A stretch of 64,000 bases of DNA, taken from the NCBI GenBank assembly GCA_018806915.1, contig JAGKQI010000059.1, positions 1,612,001-1,676,000 on the forward strand, written 5' to 3'. Positions 35,154 through 46,789 of the stretch are shown here, one piece after another; the first letter of the stretch is position 1; every line of letters begins with the position of its first letter. Under the pieces are notes generated by a model. That model was given only the letters and a program-made list of their open reading frames with translations, did not search any database and was not told the origin of the DNA. The position numbers were made by a program, and so were the translations under genes. This stretch comes from Phytophthora colocasiae (Eukaryota > Oomycota > Peronosporomycetes > Peronosporales > Peronosporaceae).

Positions 35154-36746
35154 ATGTACAGGTCTCAGACTCAGGCTATTGGCAGGAGAACAGTGAGCAG
35201 GAGCATATGGAGCTGGCTCCCCACTGTTGTGGCTACTGTGATGCTAGTCAATGTAGCTGGAGCAGCCTCAGCGTCGTCCGATTACATTATGGACGGAGCC
35301 ACAACGTATTGCTGGGCGGTGGACACGTCCATCTACTCCAACACTGTGGACGGCTCTTCAGTGAACATGGTGAGCGCGCAGGGCGATGGCTGTCCATTGG
35401 AGCTGTCTATCACCTTCCCCACAGATGATGTGTACGTGTACGACTCGGTTGATATCTCGTGGAATGCCACTGAACGGGTAGCGTCGAGTGGGTCACTGGA
35501 GACCAACAAACTTGGCGTGACAGAGCTGGCAGCTGGACTAGATCGAATCTCGAAAAACTACTACCAGATCACGGCTTCTCGCCTCCGGACGTGCACTTAT
35601 GGCGTGGATTGTAACCCTGTGACGACGGGATCACAGCTGACAGAGAACACGACAAACATCCCCCTCAACTTTACGGACGGACTAGCAGCATTCGATTCGT
35701 CCGAGCTGTCGTTCGACCAACCAGGAGACTACACGCTGCTGGCACACTTGATCTTACCCAGCAGCACCCCCACCTCTAAGCGGTACGACTACGCAGTGTT
35801 CCTGAAGGTGACGGTTCTATCACGGACAAGCGCCACTACCACGGATACTACTGCAACACCTTACGCAGAGTCGACAGTAAATTCGGGCAGCTCAGGTATG
35901 TCAACCGAAGTCATCTGTGTGCTCATTATTGGCGGCATTGTCGTCGTGGCTCTGGCAGTCATCGGCTTCGTGACGCTACGCTCCAAGATCGACCGCAACC
36001 CCGAGGCCAATTCCAACAAAAACAATTCTAAGAAGGGGCGAGGCTTGTTTGGGTTTTCAAGCACCGGAATGAATTGGGCAGGTGGTGTTGCAGTTGTGAG
36101 TGACGGGGAGGCTGAAGAATTTGCTATGCTCAGCATGCATGAGGACACTATGCGCCAGAAGCGCGGTAGCACCTACCTCAGTGCTCTTAACCGTGGACGA
36201 CGCAGCAGTGCTGCACCGCCAAAGAAGAACGGCAGTCCGATCCAATTTGCTGGCCCGTTGTGTGGCCAAAGCATGGATCGCAAGGGCGCTCTTGATGATG
36301 ACAGCCTCAGCGCCGGAGACATCACCCCGCAAAGCATCCCCATCGAGACTCCAGGTACTGGCCGTGACAACTACCTGGGCTTGGACAACACACCCAAGGT
36401 TATCGCTCCCAAGCTTTCTCCGTATGATCAGACCAGCGCTCCTCCTGGGCAGATCATGTTTAACGATATCATGGAGGATGAGGTGGACTCTACTGGCCCG
36501 AGAACGGGTGGCGTCGTTGGTGCGGCACGTCAACCCAACTTTGACGAAACTTCCAGGTCCGATGTTACAGACCTGAACCTTACGGCTGTGTCTGCAAGAA
36601 TCAAGCAACATCGTGAAAACGCCGAGATGGAGGCGGCTGCTCAGATGAGCAGCAAGCGAGATGTACTAACTGCAGACGATCTGCGTGAGTCCGAAGCGAA
36701 GGGCCCAATGGAACTGAGCGACCTCCTTGCATCACGGGTGCGGTAA
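35154..36746 (+). CDS. Type I membrane protein, paralogue B
   Basis: A 530-aa product if started at ATG 35154, which places a hydrophobic signal sequence (WLPTVVATVMLVNVAGAASA) close to the N-terminus; ATGs at 35139 and 35064 are in frame upstream. The extracellular part repeats the plan of its neighbour: TTYCWAVD, GDGCP, DISWNATE, a YGVDCNP loop, and LAHLILPSS followed by YDYAVFLKVTV. A membrane segment follows (VICVLIIGGIVVVALAVIGFV, about residues 272-293). The cytoplasmic tail is longer (about 230 aa), basic next to the membrane (KGRGLFG) and Ser/Asp-rich with possible tyrosine/acidic sorting patches. Tandem duplication is the likely origin, with the tail diverging fastest. No intron is visible, in contrast to paralogue A. 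Confidence 0.8.
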   Translation: MYRSQTQAIGRRTVSRSIWSWLPTVVATVMLVNVAGAASASSDYIMDGATTYCWAVDTSIYSNTVDGSSVNMVSAQGDGCPLELSITFPTDDVYVYDSVDISWNATERVASSGSLETNKLGVTELAAGLDRISKNYYQITASRLRTCTYGVDCNPVTTGSQLTENTTNIPLNFTDGLAAFDSSELSFDQPGDYTLLAHLILPSSTPTSKRYDYAVFLKVTVLSRTSATTTDTTATPYAESTVNSGSSGMSTEVICVLIIGGIVVVALAVIGFVTLRSKIDRNPEANSNKNNSKKGRGLFGFSSTGMNWAGGVAVVSDGEAEEFAMLSMHEDTMRQKRGSTYLSALNRGRRSSAAPPKKNGSPIQFAGPLCGQSMDRKGALDDDSLSAGDITPQSIPIETPGTGRDNYLGLDNTPKVIAPKLSPYDQTSAPPGQIMFNDIMEDEVDSTGPRTGGVVGAARQPNFDETSRSDVTDLNLTAVSARIKQHRENAEMEAAAQMSSKRDVLTADDLRESEAKGPMELSDLLASRVR

Positions 36747-37233
36747 TAAGGACAAGCAAGTTCCAAGCTATATGCTGGAGTGGCAGTGGCGACGGTTGTG
36801 TAGATTAATTTGCCAAGACGGGTTTCGGCAGCAGCAGACGTTCGCATATCGACACGACAGCTTCATCTCCAAGTTGCTTCGTCAGCGGACTATTTTCCAT
36901 AGAAGGGAAACAAACTTATGGCACTGATAGCTAACGCGTATGAAAAAGCGCGTACATTCACATAAGCTAAAGGTTAATGTATCCAGACGCGGTTCGTCTT
37001 GATCATCGAGTACAAACTCCATCAAGAATGTTTTCGACAATCAATTCAAAACTTGCGGTACTACATGACATATTGTGTGGTACACACTAGACCTGTCCGA
37101 ATTTATCTGCTGGTCGTCGCCAACCATCCAATCGTCAACAGCGTTTTGATCCGCAGACGGACAACTGAACCAGGGCTTCTTCCGGCAGTAGCAGAGCAAC
37201 AGCAGCAGCGACCGGCAGCAGTTTCCAGTAACA
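36747..37233. other. Intergenic region upstream of RLP24
   Basis: About 490 bp holding the 3' UTR of the membrane protein and the RLP24 promoter. No gene seen. Confidence 0.4.
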
Positions 37234-37746
37234 ATGCGTATTCACACGTGCTACTTCTGCTCCAGCCCAGTGTATCCTGGCCACGGCATCACGTTCGTGC
37301 GCAATGACAGCAAGATTTTCCGATTCTGCCGCTCCAAGTGCCACAAGAACTTCAACCGCAAGCGCAACCCGCGCAAGGTAAAATGGACCAAGGCCTTCCG
37401 GAAATCTGCAGGCAAGGAGATGGCTCTGGACACGACGTTCGACTTCGACAAGCAGCGCCACCGTGCTGTCAAGTACGACCGAGAGCTTATGGGTGCTACT
37501 ATTCACGCCATTGAGCGCGTGACGCAGATTAAGGAGAAGCGTGAGGCAGCTTTCTACAAGAACCGCATGAAGGACAGCAAGGCCAAGGCCAAGGCACGCG
37601 ACTTGCGCGAACTGGAGCAGAATATTACGCTCATCGAGCCTGCTGCGGCGGCACTCAAGGACCAGGCACAGCTCAACGTGTCGGCTTCCAAGCAGAAGGA
37701 CGCGGCAGCCACGGAGGCGCCATCCTCCATGGTCTTAGATCAGTAA
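37234..37746 (+). CDS. RLP24: Ribosome biogenesis protein RLP24 (L24e-like)
   Basis: A 170-aa protein, single exon, ATG 37234. The N-terminus is the L24e zinc ribbon: [13 protein letters not shown], then [10 protein letters not shown] (C-x2-C ... C-x3-C). Then comes [16 protein letters not shown], typical of RLP24 rather than ribosomal eL24, and a basic helical tail. RLP24 occupies the L24e site on pre-60S particles in nucleolus and nucleus and is exchanged for eL24 in the cytoplasm by the AAA ATPase Drg1. Its neighbour ABCE1, also a ribosome factor, follows in the same direction 334 bp downstream. Confidence 0.92.
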   Translation: MRIHTCYFCSSPVYPGHGITFVRNDSKIFRFCRSKCHKNFNRKRNPRKVKWTKAFRKSAGKEMALDTTFDFDKQRHRAVKYDRELMGATIHAIERVTQIKEKREAAFYKNRMKDSKAKAKARDLRELEQNITLIEPAAAALKDQAQLNVSASKQKDAAATEAPSSMVLDQ

Positions 37747-38080
37747 AGTTAAGCTCCAGGGGGGTCTTATTTTTTCAATGCATTTTTGTTTTGTTCATGA
37801 AGAGACTAAAGCTATTTTGAAGATCAACCTTTGCCAGCCATACTTCTAGTGCGTCTAGCGTGGCGTGGATTGGATTGGTGACCTGCATCGTTTCTAAGCA
37901 GCAAAGTGTTGCCTTGAGCTGGCAAAGCCACCGCTGCCATCAGTCTGAGCCTTTGAATCGCACTTAATCGGATTTTGATGGGGGTTAGGCGTTACGACTG
38001 AGCCAGCCAAAAACGAAAGGGGGAGCCGCTTCAGTACAGGACAGGACCCACGGAACGGAAGCCCTAAGCTTAGGTCAAAG
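37747..38080. other. RLP24-ABCE1 intergenic region
   Basis: 334 bp with UTRs and the ABCE1 promoter; no gene seen. Confidence 0.4.
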
Positions 38081-39961
38081 ATGTCCGACAAGCTGACGCG
38101 TATCGCTATCGTGAGCACAGACAAGTGCAAGCCCAAGAAATGCCGTCAGGAGTGCAAGAAGTCGTGCCCCGTCGTGCGTATGGGGAAGCTCTGTATTGAG
38201 GTGACGCCCAAGAACAAGGTGGCCTTCATCTCGGAGCAGCTCTGTATTGGATGCGGTATCTGCGTCAAGAAGTGCCCGTTCGAGGCTATCAACATCATTA
38301 ACCTGCCTAAGGACCTGGAGAACAACACGACGCATCGCTATGGTGCTAATACCTTTAAGCTCCACCGTCTACCCATGCCCCGTCCTGGTCAGGTGCTCGG
38401 TCTGGTCGGAACGAACGGTATTGGCAAGTCCACAGCCCTACGTATCCTGGCTGGCAAACTTAAGCCTAACCTCGGCAAATTTGACGCCCCGCCCGAGTGG
38501 CAGGAGATCCTGACTCATTTCCGTGGCTCAGAGCTGCAAAACTACTTCACTCGCATCCTTGAGGATAACCTGAAGGCTATCACCAAGCCCCAGTACGTCG
38601 ACAAGATTCCTAAGGCTGTGAAGGGTACGGTAGTCGACATCCTTTCAGCGCGTTGCGAGAAGAAAGAGAAGCTGGACCACTTCCTCAGTGAGTTGGATCT
38701 GTCCCACGTGCAGGACCGTGAGATCGAGAACCTGTCGGGTGGAGAGCTGCAGCGTTTCGCCATTGCTGTCGTTGCTGTGCAGAAGGCCGACATCTACATG
38801 TTCGATGAGCCATCCTCGTATCTGGATGTGCGTCAGCGTCTCAAGGCTGCCCTGGTGATTCGCTCCATGGTGGATGACAACGCTCGCTCGTACGTCATCT
38901 GCGTTGAGCACGATTTGAGTGTGCTGGACTACCTGTCCGACTTTATCTGCGTGCTGTACGGTACTCCGTCCGCCTACGGTGTGGTCACAATGCCTTTCAG
39001 TGTGCGTGAAGGTATCAACATCTTCCTTGCCGGTTTCGTCCCCACGGAAAACCTGCGTTTCCGTACGGAGGAGCTTACGTTCAAGGTTTCGCAGAATGCT
39101 GATGAGTTTGGAACGGGCGAGGGTGATGCTAACTCGTTCAACTACCCGGCCATGACTAAGACCATGTACAAGAAGAAGAAGGATACTGCTTTCAAGCTTC
39201 ACGTTGAGGCTGGTGATTTCACGAACTCTGAAATTATCTGTATGCTTGGTGAGAACGGTACTGGTAAGACGACGTTCATCCGTATGCTTGCTGGTCTGCT
39301 CAAGTCAGACGAGATGGAGGCTGCTGAGAAGGCTGGAGACGACCAGGCGATGTCAGACTGCGCTCTTCGTTACGATACTTCTACGATCAGTTACAAGCCG
39401 CAGAAGATCGCGCCCAAGTTCCAGGGCACAGTGCGTGAGCTCCTGCACCGTCGTATTCGCGAGGCTATTGTGCATCCGCAGTTCGCGACGGACGTGACGA
39501 AGCCTCTTGCCCTCGACAACATTATTGACCAGGCTGTGCCTCACTTGTCCGGTGGTGAACTTCAGCGTGTAGCCATTATCCTGTGTCTGGGTAAGCCCGC
39601 TGATATCTACCTTATCGATGAGCCGTCCGCCTACCTGGATTCCGAGCAGCGTATTCTGGCTGCCAAGGTTATCAAGCGTTTCATTCTACACGCCAAGAAA
39701 ACTGCGTTCGTCGTGGAGCACGATTTCATCATGGCCACATATCTGGCCGACCGTGTGGTCGTCTACGACGGCCAGCCGGGTATCGAGTGTACCGCCCACT
39801 CCCCGCAGAGCCTGCTGACGGGTATGAACCAATTCCTGAAGCAGCTGGAAATCACATTCCGACGGGACCCGACGAACTTCCGTCCGCGTATCAACAAGTA
39901 CGGCTCCGTGAAGGATGTCGAGCAAAAGAGCACGGGCAACTTCTTCTTCATGGACGACTAA
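38081..39961 (+). CDS. ABCE1: ABCE1 / RLI1 ribosome recycling ATPase
   Basis: A 626-aa protein, intronless (family about 600). The N-terminal Fe-S domain has eight cysteines ([15 protein letters not shown], then [16 protein letters not shown]). Two ABC ATPase halves follow: Walker A GTNGIGKS (about 110) with signature [11 protein letters not shown], and [10 protein letters not shown] (about 390) with [11 protein letters not shown] and the Walker B/D-loop [14 protein letters not shown]1 splits post-termination 80S ribosomes into subunits and helps 40S initiation and recycling. All catalytic motifs are intact. Codon use is strongly biased to C/T-ending codons, as expected for a highly expressed gene. 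Confidence 0.97.
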   Translation: MSDKLTRIAIVSTDKCKPKKCRQECKKSCPVVRMGKLCIEVTPKNKVAFISEQLCIGCGICVKKCPFEAINIINLPKDLENNTTHRYGANTFKLHRLPMPRPGQVLGLVGTNGIGKSTALRILAGKLKPNLGKFDAPPEWQEILTHFRGSELQNYFTRILEDNLKAITKPQYVDKIPKAVKGTVVDILSARCEKKEKLDHFLSELDLSHVQDREIENLSGGELQRFAIAVVAVQKADIYMFDEPSSYLDVRQRLKAALVIRSMVDDNARSYVICVEHDLSVLDYLSDFICVLYGTPSAYGVVTMPFSVREGINIFLAGFVPTENLRFRTEELTFKVSQNADEFGTGEGDANSFNYPAMTKTMYKKKKDTAFKLHVEAGDFTNSEIICMLGENGTGKTTFIRMLAGLLKSDEMEAAEKAGDDQAMSDCALRYDTSTISYKPQKIAPKFQGTVRELLHRRIREAIVHPQFATDVTKPLALDNIIDQAVPHLSGGELQRVAIILCLGKPADIYLIDEPSAYLDSEQRILAAKVIKRFILHAKKTAFVVEHDFIMATYLADRVVVYDGQPGIECTAHSPQSLLTGMNQFLKQLEITFRRDPTNFRPRINKYGSVKDVEQKSTGNFFFMDD

Positions 39962-40173
39962 GCTATAGACGTATAGGAGGGCGTCAGTGCGCGGACCAAC
40001 GTGATAAAAGCAGTCGAAGTCCGTCAACATACGCGTGGATAGCTCGAGACAGCGCTGGCGTCCTGTGTAGCAGGAGAACCCTCATGTATTGTGAAGAGAT
40101 CCGAACTGGCAGGTGTGTCAGGAGGTGGAGGAAGTAGATAATGTACATGGGCACGTTCTCGTGCTTTGGATTT

Positions 40174-40463
40174 TTATTGCGAGTGTTTCTGCAGTTCTTG
40201 GTGGATGCGTCCAAAATCCTTGAGAAGGTGATTGAGCTGCTCATCATTTAGTTCCAGCATAACCTAACGAAAAGATATCGCGTCAGCAAACATTGAACAG
40301 TTGAGGTGCAGTTCACACCAACCTGACGATCAGATCCATCGGACTCTTCCAGACGCAGCTTAAGCACTACCGACCGCTGTCGGTCTCCACATAGCGAGCT
40401 GTTGGCCAAGTTCACTCGCACTGAATAGTCAAAGTCACGCAGCACTTCGCTCTTGATGTCCAT
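40174..40463 (-). CDS. COMM-domain protein (possibly COMM domain only)
   Basis: Two minus-strand exons, 40463-40323 and 40263-40174, with a 59-bp intron (donor GTTGGT, acceptor GTTAG), phase 0, product 76 aa. The sequence (SEVLRDFDYSVRVNL, then RSVVLKLRLEE, then LNDEQLNHLLKDFGRIHQEL) fits the COMM domain of the COMMD family, subunits of the Commander complex that retrieves membrane proteins from endosomes. The usual N-terminal helical domain is not seen. The open frame continues back to an AG at 40485, so an upstream exon is possible, but the next gene starts at 40603 on the other strand, leaving little room. COMMD6 of animals is a known near COMM-only member, so a short form is plausible. 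Confidence 0.6.
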
Positions 40464-40602
40464 CTTGGTTGTCAACAATATGCGCTGAAAGAGGTTTTTG
40501 CATCAGCCAATCACAATGCGTTTATGATTTGTGGAGGTGCCGCCCCCTAGACCGCACGAACGGGAGGCCAGCACCAGCGGAACTCAAAGCGACTCGAAAG
40601 GC
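40464..40602. promoter_or_regulatory. Very short divergent promoter, COMM protein / gamma-CA
   Basis: Only 139 bp separate the two start codons, so the genes should share a bidirectional promoter unless the COMM gene has a further 5' exon. It contains ATTGTGATTGGCTGATG (CCAAT box inverted) near 40507-40520. Confidence 0.45.
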
Positions 40603-41470
40603 ATGTGGGCGAAACAGGCAGGCAAGGCCATCCGGTCCCTGGGGCAGACGATCGACCGCGTCGGTGTCTCGCTCGAGGGAAAGTTCACGTACACGGAGCA
40701 CTGTAAGTTTGGAGAAGCGGATTTGCTTTACTATTGGTGCTGTGGAATTTTATCGTGGAATCCGAGAGATCTGGTTTAACTAACTTCTCATTGTTATTCA
40801 ATTGTCGACTGCAGTGAACCCTTCGACGCGAGCTGTAAAGAACCTGGGACGTTCGCCTAAGTTCGAGGAGAGCGTGTTCGTGGCGCCCAACGCGTCTGTG
40901 ATCGGTGACGTCAAGGTGGGCAAGGGCAGCTCTATCTGGTACAACGCTACTGTGCGTGGCGACGTCAACCACATCACCATTGGTGAGAACACAAACATTC
41001 AGGACCAGGCCGTGGTGCATGTGGCCAAAATCCACAAGGACATCCCCACCAAGATCGGTAACAACGTGACTGTGGGACCCAACGCCATTGTGCATGCTTG
41101 CACCATTCAGGACCACTGCATTATCGGCACGGGCGCACAGGTTCTCGACGGCGTTGTGATCGGAGCCAAGTCCATTGTCACGGCTGGATCTATTGTCACC
41201 ATGGGAAAGCAGGTGCCTTCGGGCCAGCTCTGGTCGGGCGTTCCTGCTCGCTACCTGCGCGACCTCACGGCCGAGGAGATGCAGTTCATGCAGCAGTGCT
41301 CGGCCGAGTACACGCAACTGGCGGAACAGCACGCTGAGGAATGCGCCAAGACCTTTGAGGAGTACGAAGCTGATACGGAACGCTTCGAGATTCTACGGGA
41401 TGTGGGCGAGACCGGTCTTCCACAGAAGGGCGAGGAGCGTGAGGACACGGGCCTCTACTTCCGCTACTAG
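40603..41470 (+). CDS. Gamma-carbonic-anhydrase-like protein, mitochondrial complex I type
   Basis: Two exons, 40603-40702 and 40815-41470. The 112-bp intron has donor GTAAGT and acceptor TGCAG, and the split codon T|TG joins the frames; product 251 aa. Exon 1 is basic and amphipathic, fitting a mitochondrial presequence or the N-terminal helix of complex I gamma-CAs. Residues about 50-180 are the left-handed beta-helix hexapeptide repeats (VIGDVKVGKGSSIWYNATVR, IGNNVTVGPNAIVHA). A long C-terminal helix follows. Of the three zinc-binding histidines of the family, those in VVHVA and IVHAC are present. The one expected in VGH(S/N)A is proline here (VGPNA), so the protein is probably not an active anhydrase and may be a structural member of the matrix arm-attached domain. 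Confidence 0.88.
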
Positions 41471-41629
41471 ACGTCTTCCTGCACGCGTACGAGCGTGGGG
41501 GGCGGCGATGTTGAGTGCAGAAGTTAAGGTGGCGACCAAACAAAAAGAATGAAATGGACACATACGGTGGAATGCCTCCTTGGATATACAGAGCCTTTAT
41601 TCTGTAGGCAATCAAGCATGCAAGACGCT

Positions 41630-44600
41630 TCACTCCTCGCCACTCTGCTCTTCCACCGCAACTGCGTCATTTAGAAAATATCAGTGTAAGCACGATTCCC
41701 TAAACAACTTGCTCGACAATGACTTACAGGAAAGAGCAATCAGCTTCAGGAAAAACTCTTGCACTGCTGGCTGTTGAAGGGCCGCTGAAATGGCGAAATC
41801 TCTCGGATTGACCATAAGCTATAGCAGAACATCATCAAATGAGTTGACATCGCCAACGAAACGACAATAATTCGCCCCGTACCTGTTGCATGCTGTTCAT
41901 GAGAACAGGGTTTTCCAGTGCCTGCACAAAATATGGATCTTCATTCATGGCAGCCATCAGTGACGGACCAAACTGGACACTTAAGAGCAATTCTTGCAGC
42001 TCAGCATGTTCGTCATTGACACCACCTGAGCTCCGAGTGTCAAACACCACTTCTTCGTCCGCTGTCGATGGCTGAATCAAACCTGTGATAGCTGCCAGTG
42101 CTATCTGCTCTTCTTCACATTGCTTTTCGAGTGCCAGCGCCTTCAAAAATCTCTCCAGGATAGTGACAAATGCGTCGTCCTCGGAATGGAAAAGTAACAT
42201 CTCCGGATCCTCCCCAACCTCAACTAACGCATCGCGCTGGGATGTCCAATCTTCTTTTTCCACAACTCGCATCCACAACGCACGATTCTCCTCCGAAGCA
42301 GCAGCAAGGACGCGGATTTCTAACGAGCCCTGTGGCTGGCCATCGGCCGTGGGGTTGGCTGTGCCCAATTGAGCAACATCCCCTTTTTTCGATCGTAAAA
42401 AGGCAACCAACTTCTGGTAAAATCCTCGCAACTCTTGATCAGCCAGCTGACTCTCAAGGATGTCCGGGTTTAAGCTCATATCTCTCAATGCCAACACGAT
42501 TTTCTCATTGCTCTGAAGCAGCCCGCGCATGTCGTCGTCGTTCAAAATGTCATTGACAGCATTTGTATCGAGGCCTCCATTGCTACCTAGACAGAGCGAC
42601 AGCAGGTCATTTGCTAATTGTTGCATTGATTTCTCTTCCCGACATCTTGACTTCTTCTTGAGCTCTAACTTTGATCGAAGCTCGTCCTCACGTCCATTGT
42701 ACTTTGTCAGTAGCTTCTGGACAGTGCCTATTTTGTGAGGCCCATACCAAGCCAGAAGCTCCTTCGATAAACCCCGCCTCTCGCGCTTTTTGGAGAGATA
42801 CCGGTGTCGCCACATGACCATACGAAAAAGTGACTGGATCCGTGCAGCGGCCTCAGCTTCTCGGTCCTCAAGTAGCAGCTCTAACTTCTCCACGAGAGAG
42901 ATGGACTTAAACTGAACGATTGATGAGCCGGAAATGCTGACCTTTGAAGCCGAAAACTCGTCACCACATGTAAGATCATTGATCCACTCCAGTAACTTCT
43001 CGTGATTACCAGTTATTTCACTCAAGCTGTAAGGTTCCCGGATCAAACTGCTATATCGTGCCAAAACGGCCTCTATCGTGACATCGATTGCAGAGTACTC
43101 AGGCGACGAATTCTTGCAAATATTTACGTGCTGGATCAGACGCTGTGATCGACATTGCTGCTCAACAAGGTCCCTGTTTACCACCGACGGTTGCTTCTTC
43201 GAGTTGGGCCGTATGCAATGGAAGTAGAACGGCATATTCTTGCTATCTTGGCTCGTTAGTGCATTTACGTGAGACCGAAATTGCCCGACGAAGCTTTTGC
43301 TTCCAGATGCGCCGCTAGCTTTACGTGACATGTTATCCATTTCCCCACTTTTCTGCAGCATTTGGCAGAAGTGAACATTACTCGATGCCTTGAGGCCTTC
43401 CAGCAAATTTGCGTACACGAAGTCCGAATTCTTCTTGACAAAGTCGCTGGCATCGTAGATGACGTTCCCGCGCGCGTGCGGGATCACGAAAGGTAGCACA
43501 TTCAGCGTCGAAGTAGCTGATTTTCGCCTTCCGTTGTTTACGACGCGTGGAGGAACAGGTAGCAGTGGATTGCGCTCGTAGATGTTGCGAACGAAAAGCT
43601 TGTTTCTCTTCTCTTCTTGTTGTTGATTTTCATTCTCACTCTGGTGGAGAGCAGTCAGCTCATCTAGGGATGCAAACAACCCCAGTGGATGCTCATAAAT
43701 GAAAAGAACGCCCTTGTCCTCCTCCTGAAGCCGATGGGTAGATTCCTCTGTAGTTTGGCTGCTGTAGGCAGCTGCGACGACTTGTTCCTCCCTGGCATAT
43801 AGCTTCTCGCTCAAATAGTTTATACACAACTGATCCAGAGAGTTATGCGTAAGGTCTTCAAATCCAAATACGTCAATAATCTTCAGCAATGGTACTTCTT
43901 GAGGAAGCACTGCATCTGAACCCACCGACAGTTCTTCATTACTCAAGCCATCCAGTTTTGTTGTCTCGTTCATAGCAACAACAATAAGCTCAAACACGAA
44001 CTGATATAACAAGCGTGCGAGTGCATCACGGACGTGGATCACTTGACCCTTTTCCAACGTCACTTCAAATGTCTCGCTTGTTGACTGCAACGCCACAACT
44101 TTTGTCATCAACATTCGCTCCAGTTTCTCCACAGATTCCAATTCCAATAGCTCTACTACCCTCTGTGGAGCATTAAACTTTCCCGTGGAAGACATCACTA
44201 ATTTCTCCGACGCTGCATTGAAAGTAATCTCAACGTTCCCCAGCCACAGTGCAGCACTCAATGCCTTGAATATCGCAGTCTGTTGCTCTGGTGAAAGGCT
44301 CAGTTCATCAAGCCCAGCAACAACTTGTTGCCACCTCTCAACATCCTTTTTCCATGTGTCCTCTTTGCTCACGAATTCTGCAAGCTTGTGATCACTACAT
44401 CCGAGATATGTAAACGCGGAACAGTCCACGCCATCGAGGCGCAACTCCACTGCCAAAGAATTCATAAAAGGTAAGGCATTTACACCAGCAACCATCGCGT
44501 AAAAAATGTGAAAGTTCATATCACCCTGATCCCCCACTTGACGATTGGTGACGCGCGACTTCTCCAACAGAAACGGCGAGATATGACATCCACAAATCTG

Positions 44601-46789
44601 AAATTCCCACGGATGAAGCCCAAACGAGACTTGTAAAGTTGTCACCTTCCCAAATCTTGACGAGTTGAGGTTCATCGATGTGGTGGCATGCCCAAACGCT
44701 TCTAGAAGAATATTCGAATCCAGCACTGTGCTTAACTTCTTAGCCGCATGCGGGTTTTTGAAATACATCCGTAATTGCTCTTCATCCTCCAGACGCTCTA
44801 GTTTGTCGTAAAATCCGAAGAAAAGTCCGTCCACATGCACTTGAGGGAGACGCTTGCTTCGACTTACTGACATCATTTCGTCCCACCGCTCAGGGTTCAA
44901 ATCCAGGAGTACAATTTCGTATTTATCCACGCCCTTCGATTCGAGGAGAGCAATTGTCCGCGCCTCCTCTGTTCGCATCTGAATGGTACTTTTAGTGGAG
45001 CTAGTAAACAGCTTAATCTTCGGTTGACGACTAGTTCTGCTCACTTTGCCACCCCCCTCTGACATTCGAGAAATAGCAGGCTGTGCCACAAGTACCAGGT
45101 ACTTCAGTAAGTCCTTCGCAAGCTCCGTCTTACCACTGCCGCTTTCACCGCAAAGAAAGAGTGACTGGTTGCCGGTTGAAGACACGGTTCGCTTGTTGGA
45201 TTCCGTCGACGACAACAGGGAGTTGCCCACCTTGCGGTTACGGTCGAAAAAGAGTCGAATGAGGCTTTGCTTGGCGATTGCAAATGGGTGGGGAGCAAGC
45301 GCAGTCTCAGCATTGGCTGTGTCTGCGTATGTAAGCACGACCTGCTCATCGTAAATTGACGTGAACCTGGCAGTCTGCAATAATCGGTACGGGTTCATTA
45401 CAACCATGGTGTGGTGGTTGATATATGTGTAGATGCGGTCACTGTCAAAACGATCCACCAACGTTTCAACCACACTTGCCTCCAAGTCAGCTCGGGAATC
45501 AATGTTACCTCCGTGTTCCATAAGATCGTCATCATCGGAACGATCTAGACTCCATGGCTGTTTCGCTCGAATGTCGTCCAGAAGGTACAAGTGAGCATAC
45601 TTAGCCAGTGTTGCACCTCGAGGTGTCATACCACCATCGTCCTTATTATTTGCAGCCACCTTCTCTCCAACACGACCCGATAACTCTTCAAATGTTGCGT
45701 AGTAGCTATGAAACGAGGGACACCGAATCCGTGGAGACATCGGAGCTGCAGCAACGGGAGAGTCAAGATTGGCTTGCTTTAATTTTCCTGCAGCCGGATC
45801 GTCGTCGCGCGAAAGTTTTCGTTGATTCTCTGGAATTTCCTCAAACTGATAGCGTAACTTGAAAGCTTCAGCCAGAATGCTGTCTGGCTCAAACTCGGAG
45901 CTTCCTGACTTTTCTAAAGCGAGACTAATGCCTTGAACAAGTTCTTGATACTGAGCCATTGACCATTGAGAAGGCTCACCCCACGTTTTCTTAATCGTAT
46001 CAATAAGGTTTTTCAGCAACAGCATCTCGTGGAAAATCTGGAATGAAGCTCGTAGATCGACGCGAGGAGTGTTTGCATCATCAAGCGACATGGGGGACGA
46101 CAGCAGCTCGGCCATTGCTTTCGAATTCTGCCCTCGCCGACTCGAACGTACTTGTAGCAAACGCATATCGCTCTGAATAGTTCGTTGCCGCAACAACGAC
46201 TCGCCCTGTGCACGAAGTAATTCAGGGTAAGCAAGTCATTCCTAGCGGTATTCAATAAATCACGTGCTACACACCCGACAAGCCTTGCGCAGCGCCTCGA
46301 TCCATTCCCGTCTCTCCTGCGCGTTTGAAGCTGTCATTTCAACAGCAATCGTGCTTGTTAAACCTCTCTTCAACATACACGATATCAAACAGTAGGCGAT
46401 TTCCAACCTTTCAGATCTATCTTGTAACTTTTCCTTGCAGGCCCCTCGCTCTGTCGGATCCGCATCCAAACGTCCGAGTGCGGCAGCGGTGAAATGACGT
46501 CCGACGCTTTTAGCTTCAGCACACCTTTGAGTTTCACGTCCCCATCCTTTGTAGGCTTATAGTAACTTAGCGAGTGTTGTCCCAGCACAAAGTACCGCTC
46601 TTTGCGTGTGGGCATTACGTGACCCTTCTTGACGAGGAAGCCGCGCTTCAGAACGCCATTGGGGACACCCAGACGAGCAGTCTCCGCCTGCAGGGCAGCT
46701 GCAGCACTAGATCCCCGCCGCCGCTCTAGACGGCCACTCTTAAAGCTCCTGGAGCTGGTACTGGTGGGTGCTGTGGTGCTCCCCGGCAT
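41630..46789 (-). CDS. Oomycete myosin: PH domain, motor, IQ, STI1-like tail
   Basis: Five inferred exons: 46789-46408, 46330-46275, 46205-41883, 41818-41728 and 41661-41630. All joins keep frame; total 1627 aa. Exons 1-2 give a PH domain (GVLKRGFLVKKG ... YFVLGQHSLSYYK ... ERREWIEALRKA). Then come about 350 aa of low similarity and the myosin motor: P-loop GESGSGKTE (about 499), switch I NLNSSRFGK, switch II DVFGFE, IRPN near the lever. One or two IQ motifs (IQSLFRMVMWRHRYL) bind light chains or calmodulin. The tail has STI1-like repeats (LNPDILESQL; ALENPVLMNSMQQLMVNP), completed by the two small last exons. The motor moves on actin; the PH domain suggests phosphoinositide membranes. The first intron's donor (GTTGGA) is weak. 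Confidence 0.85.
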
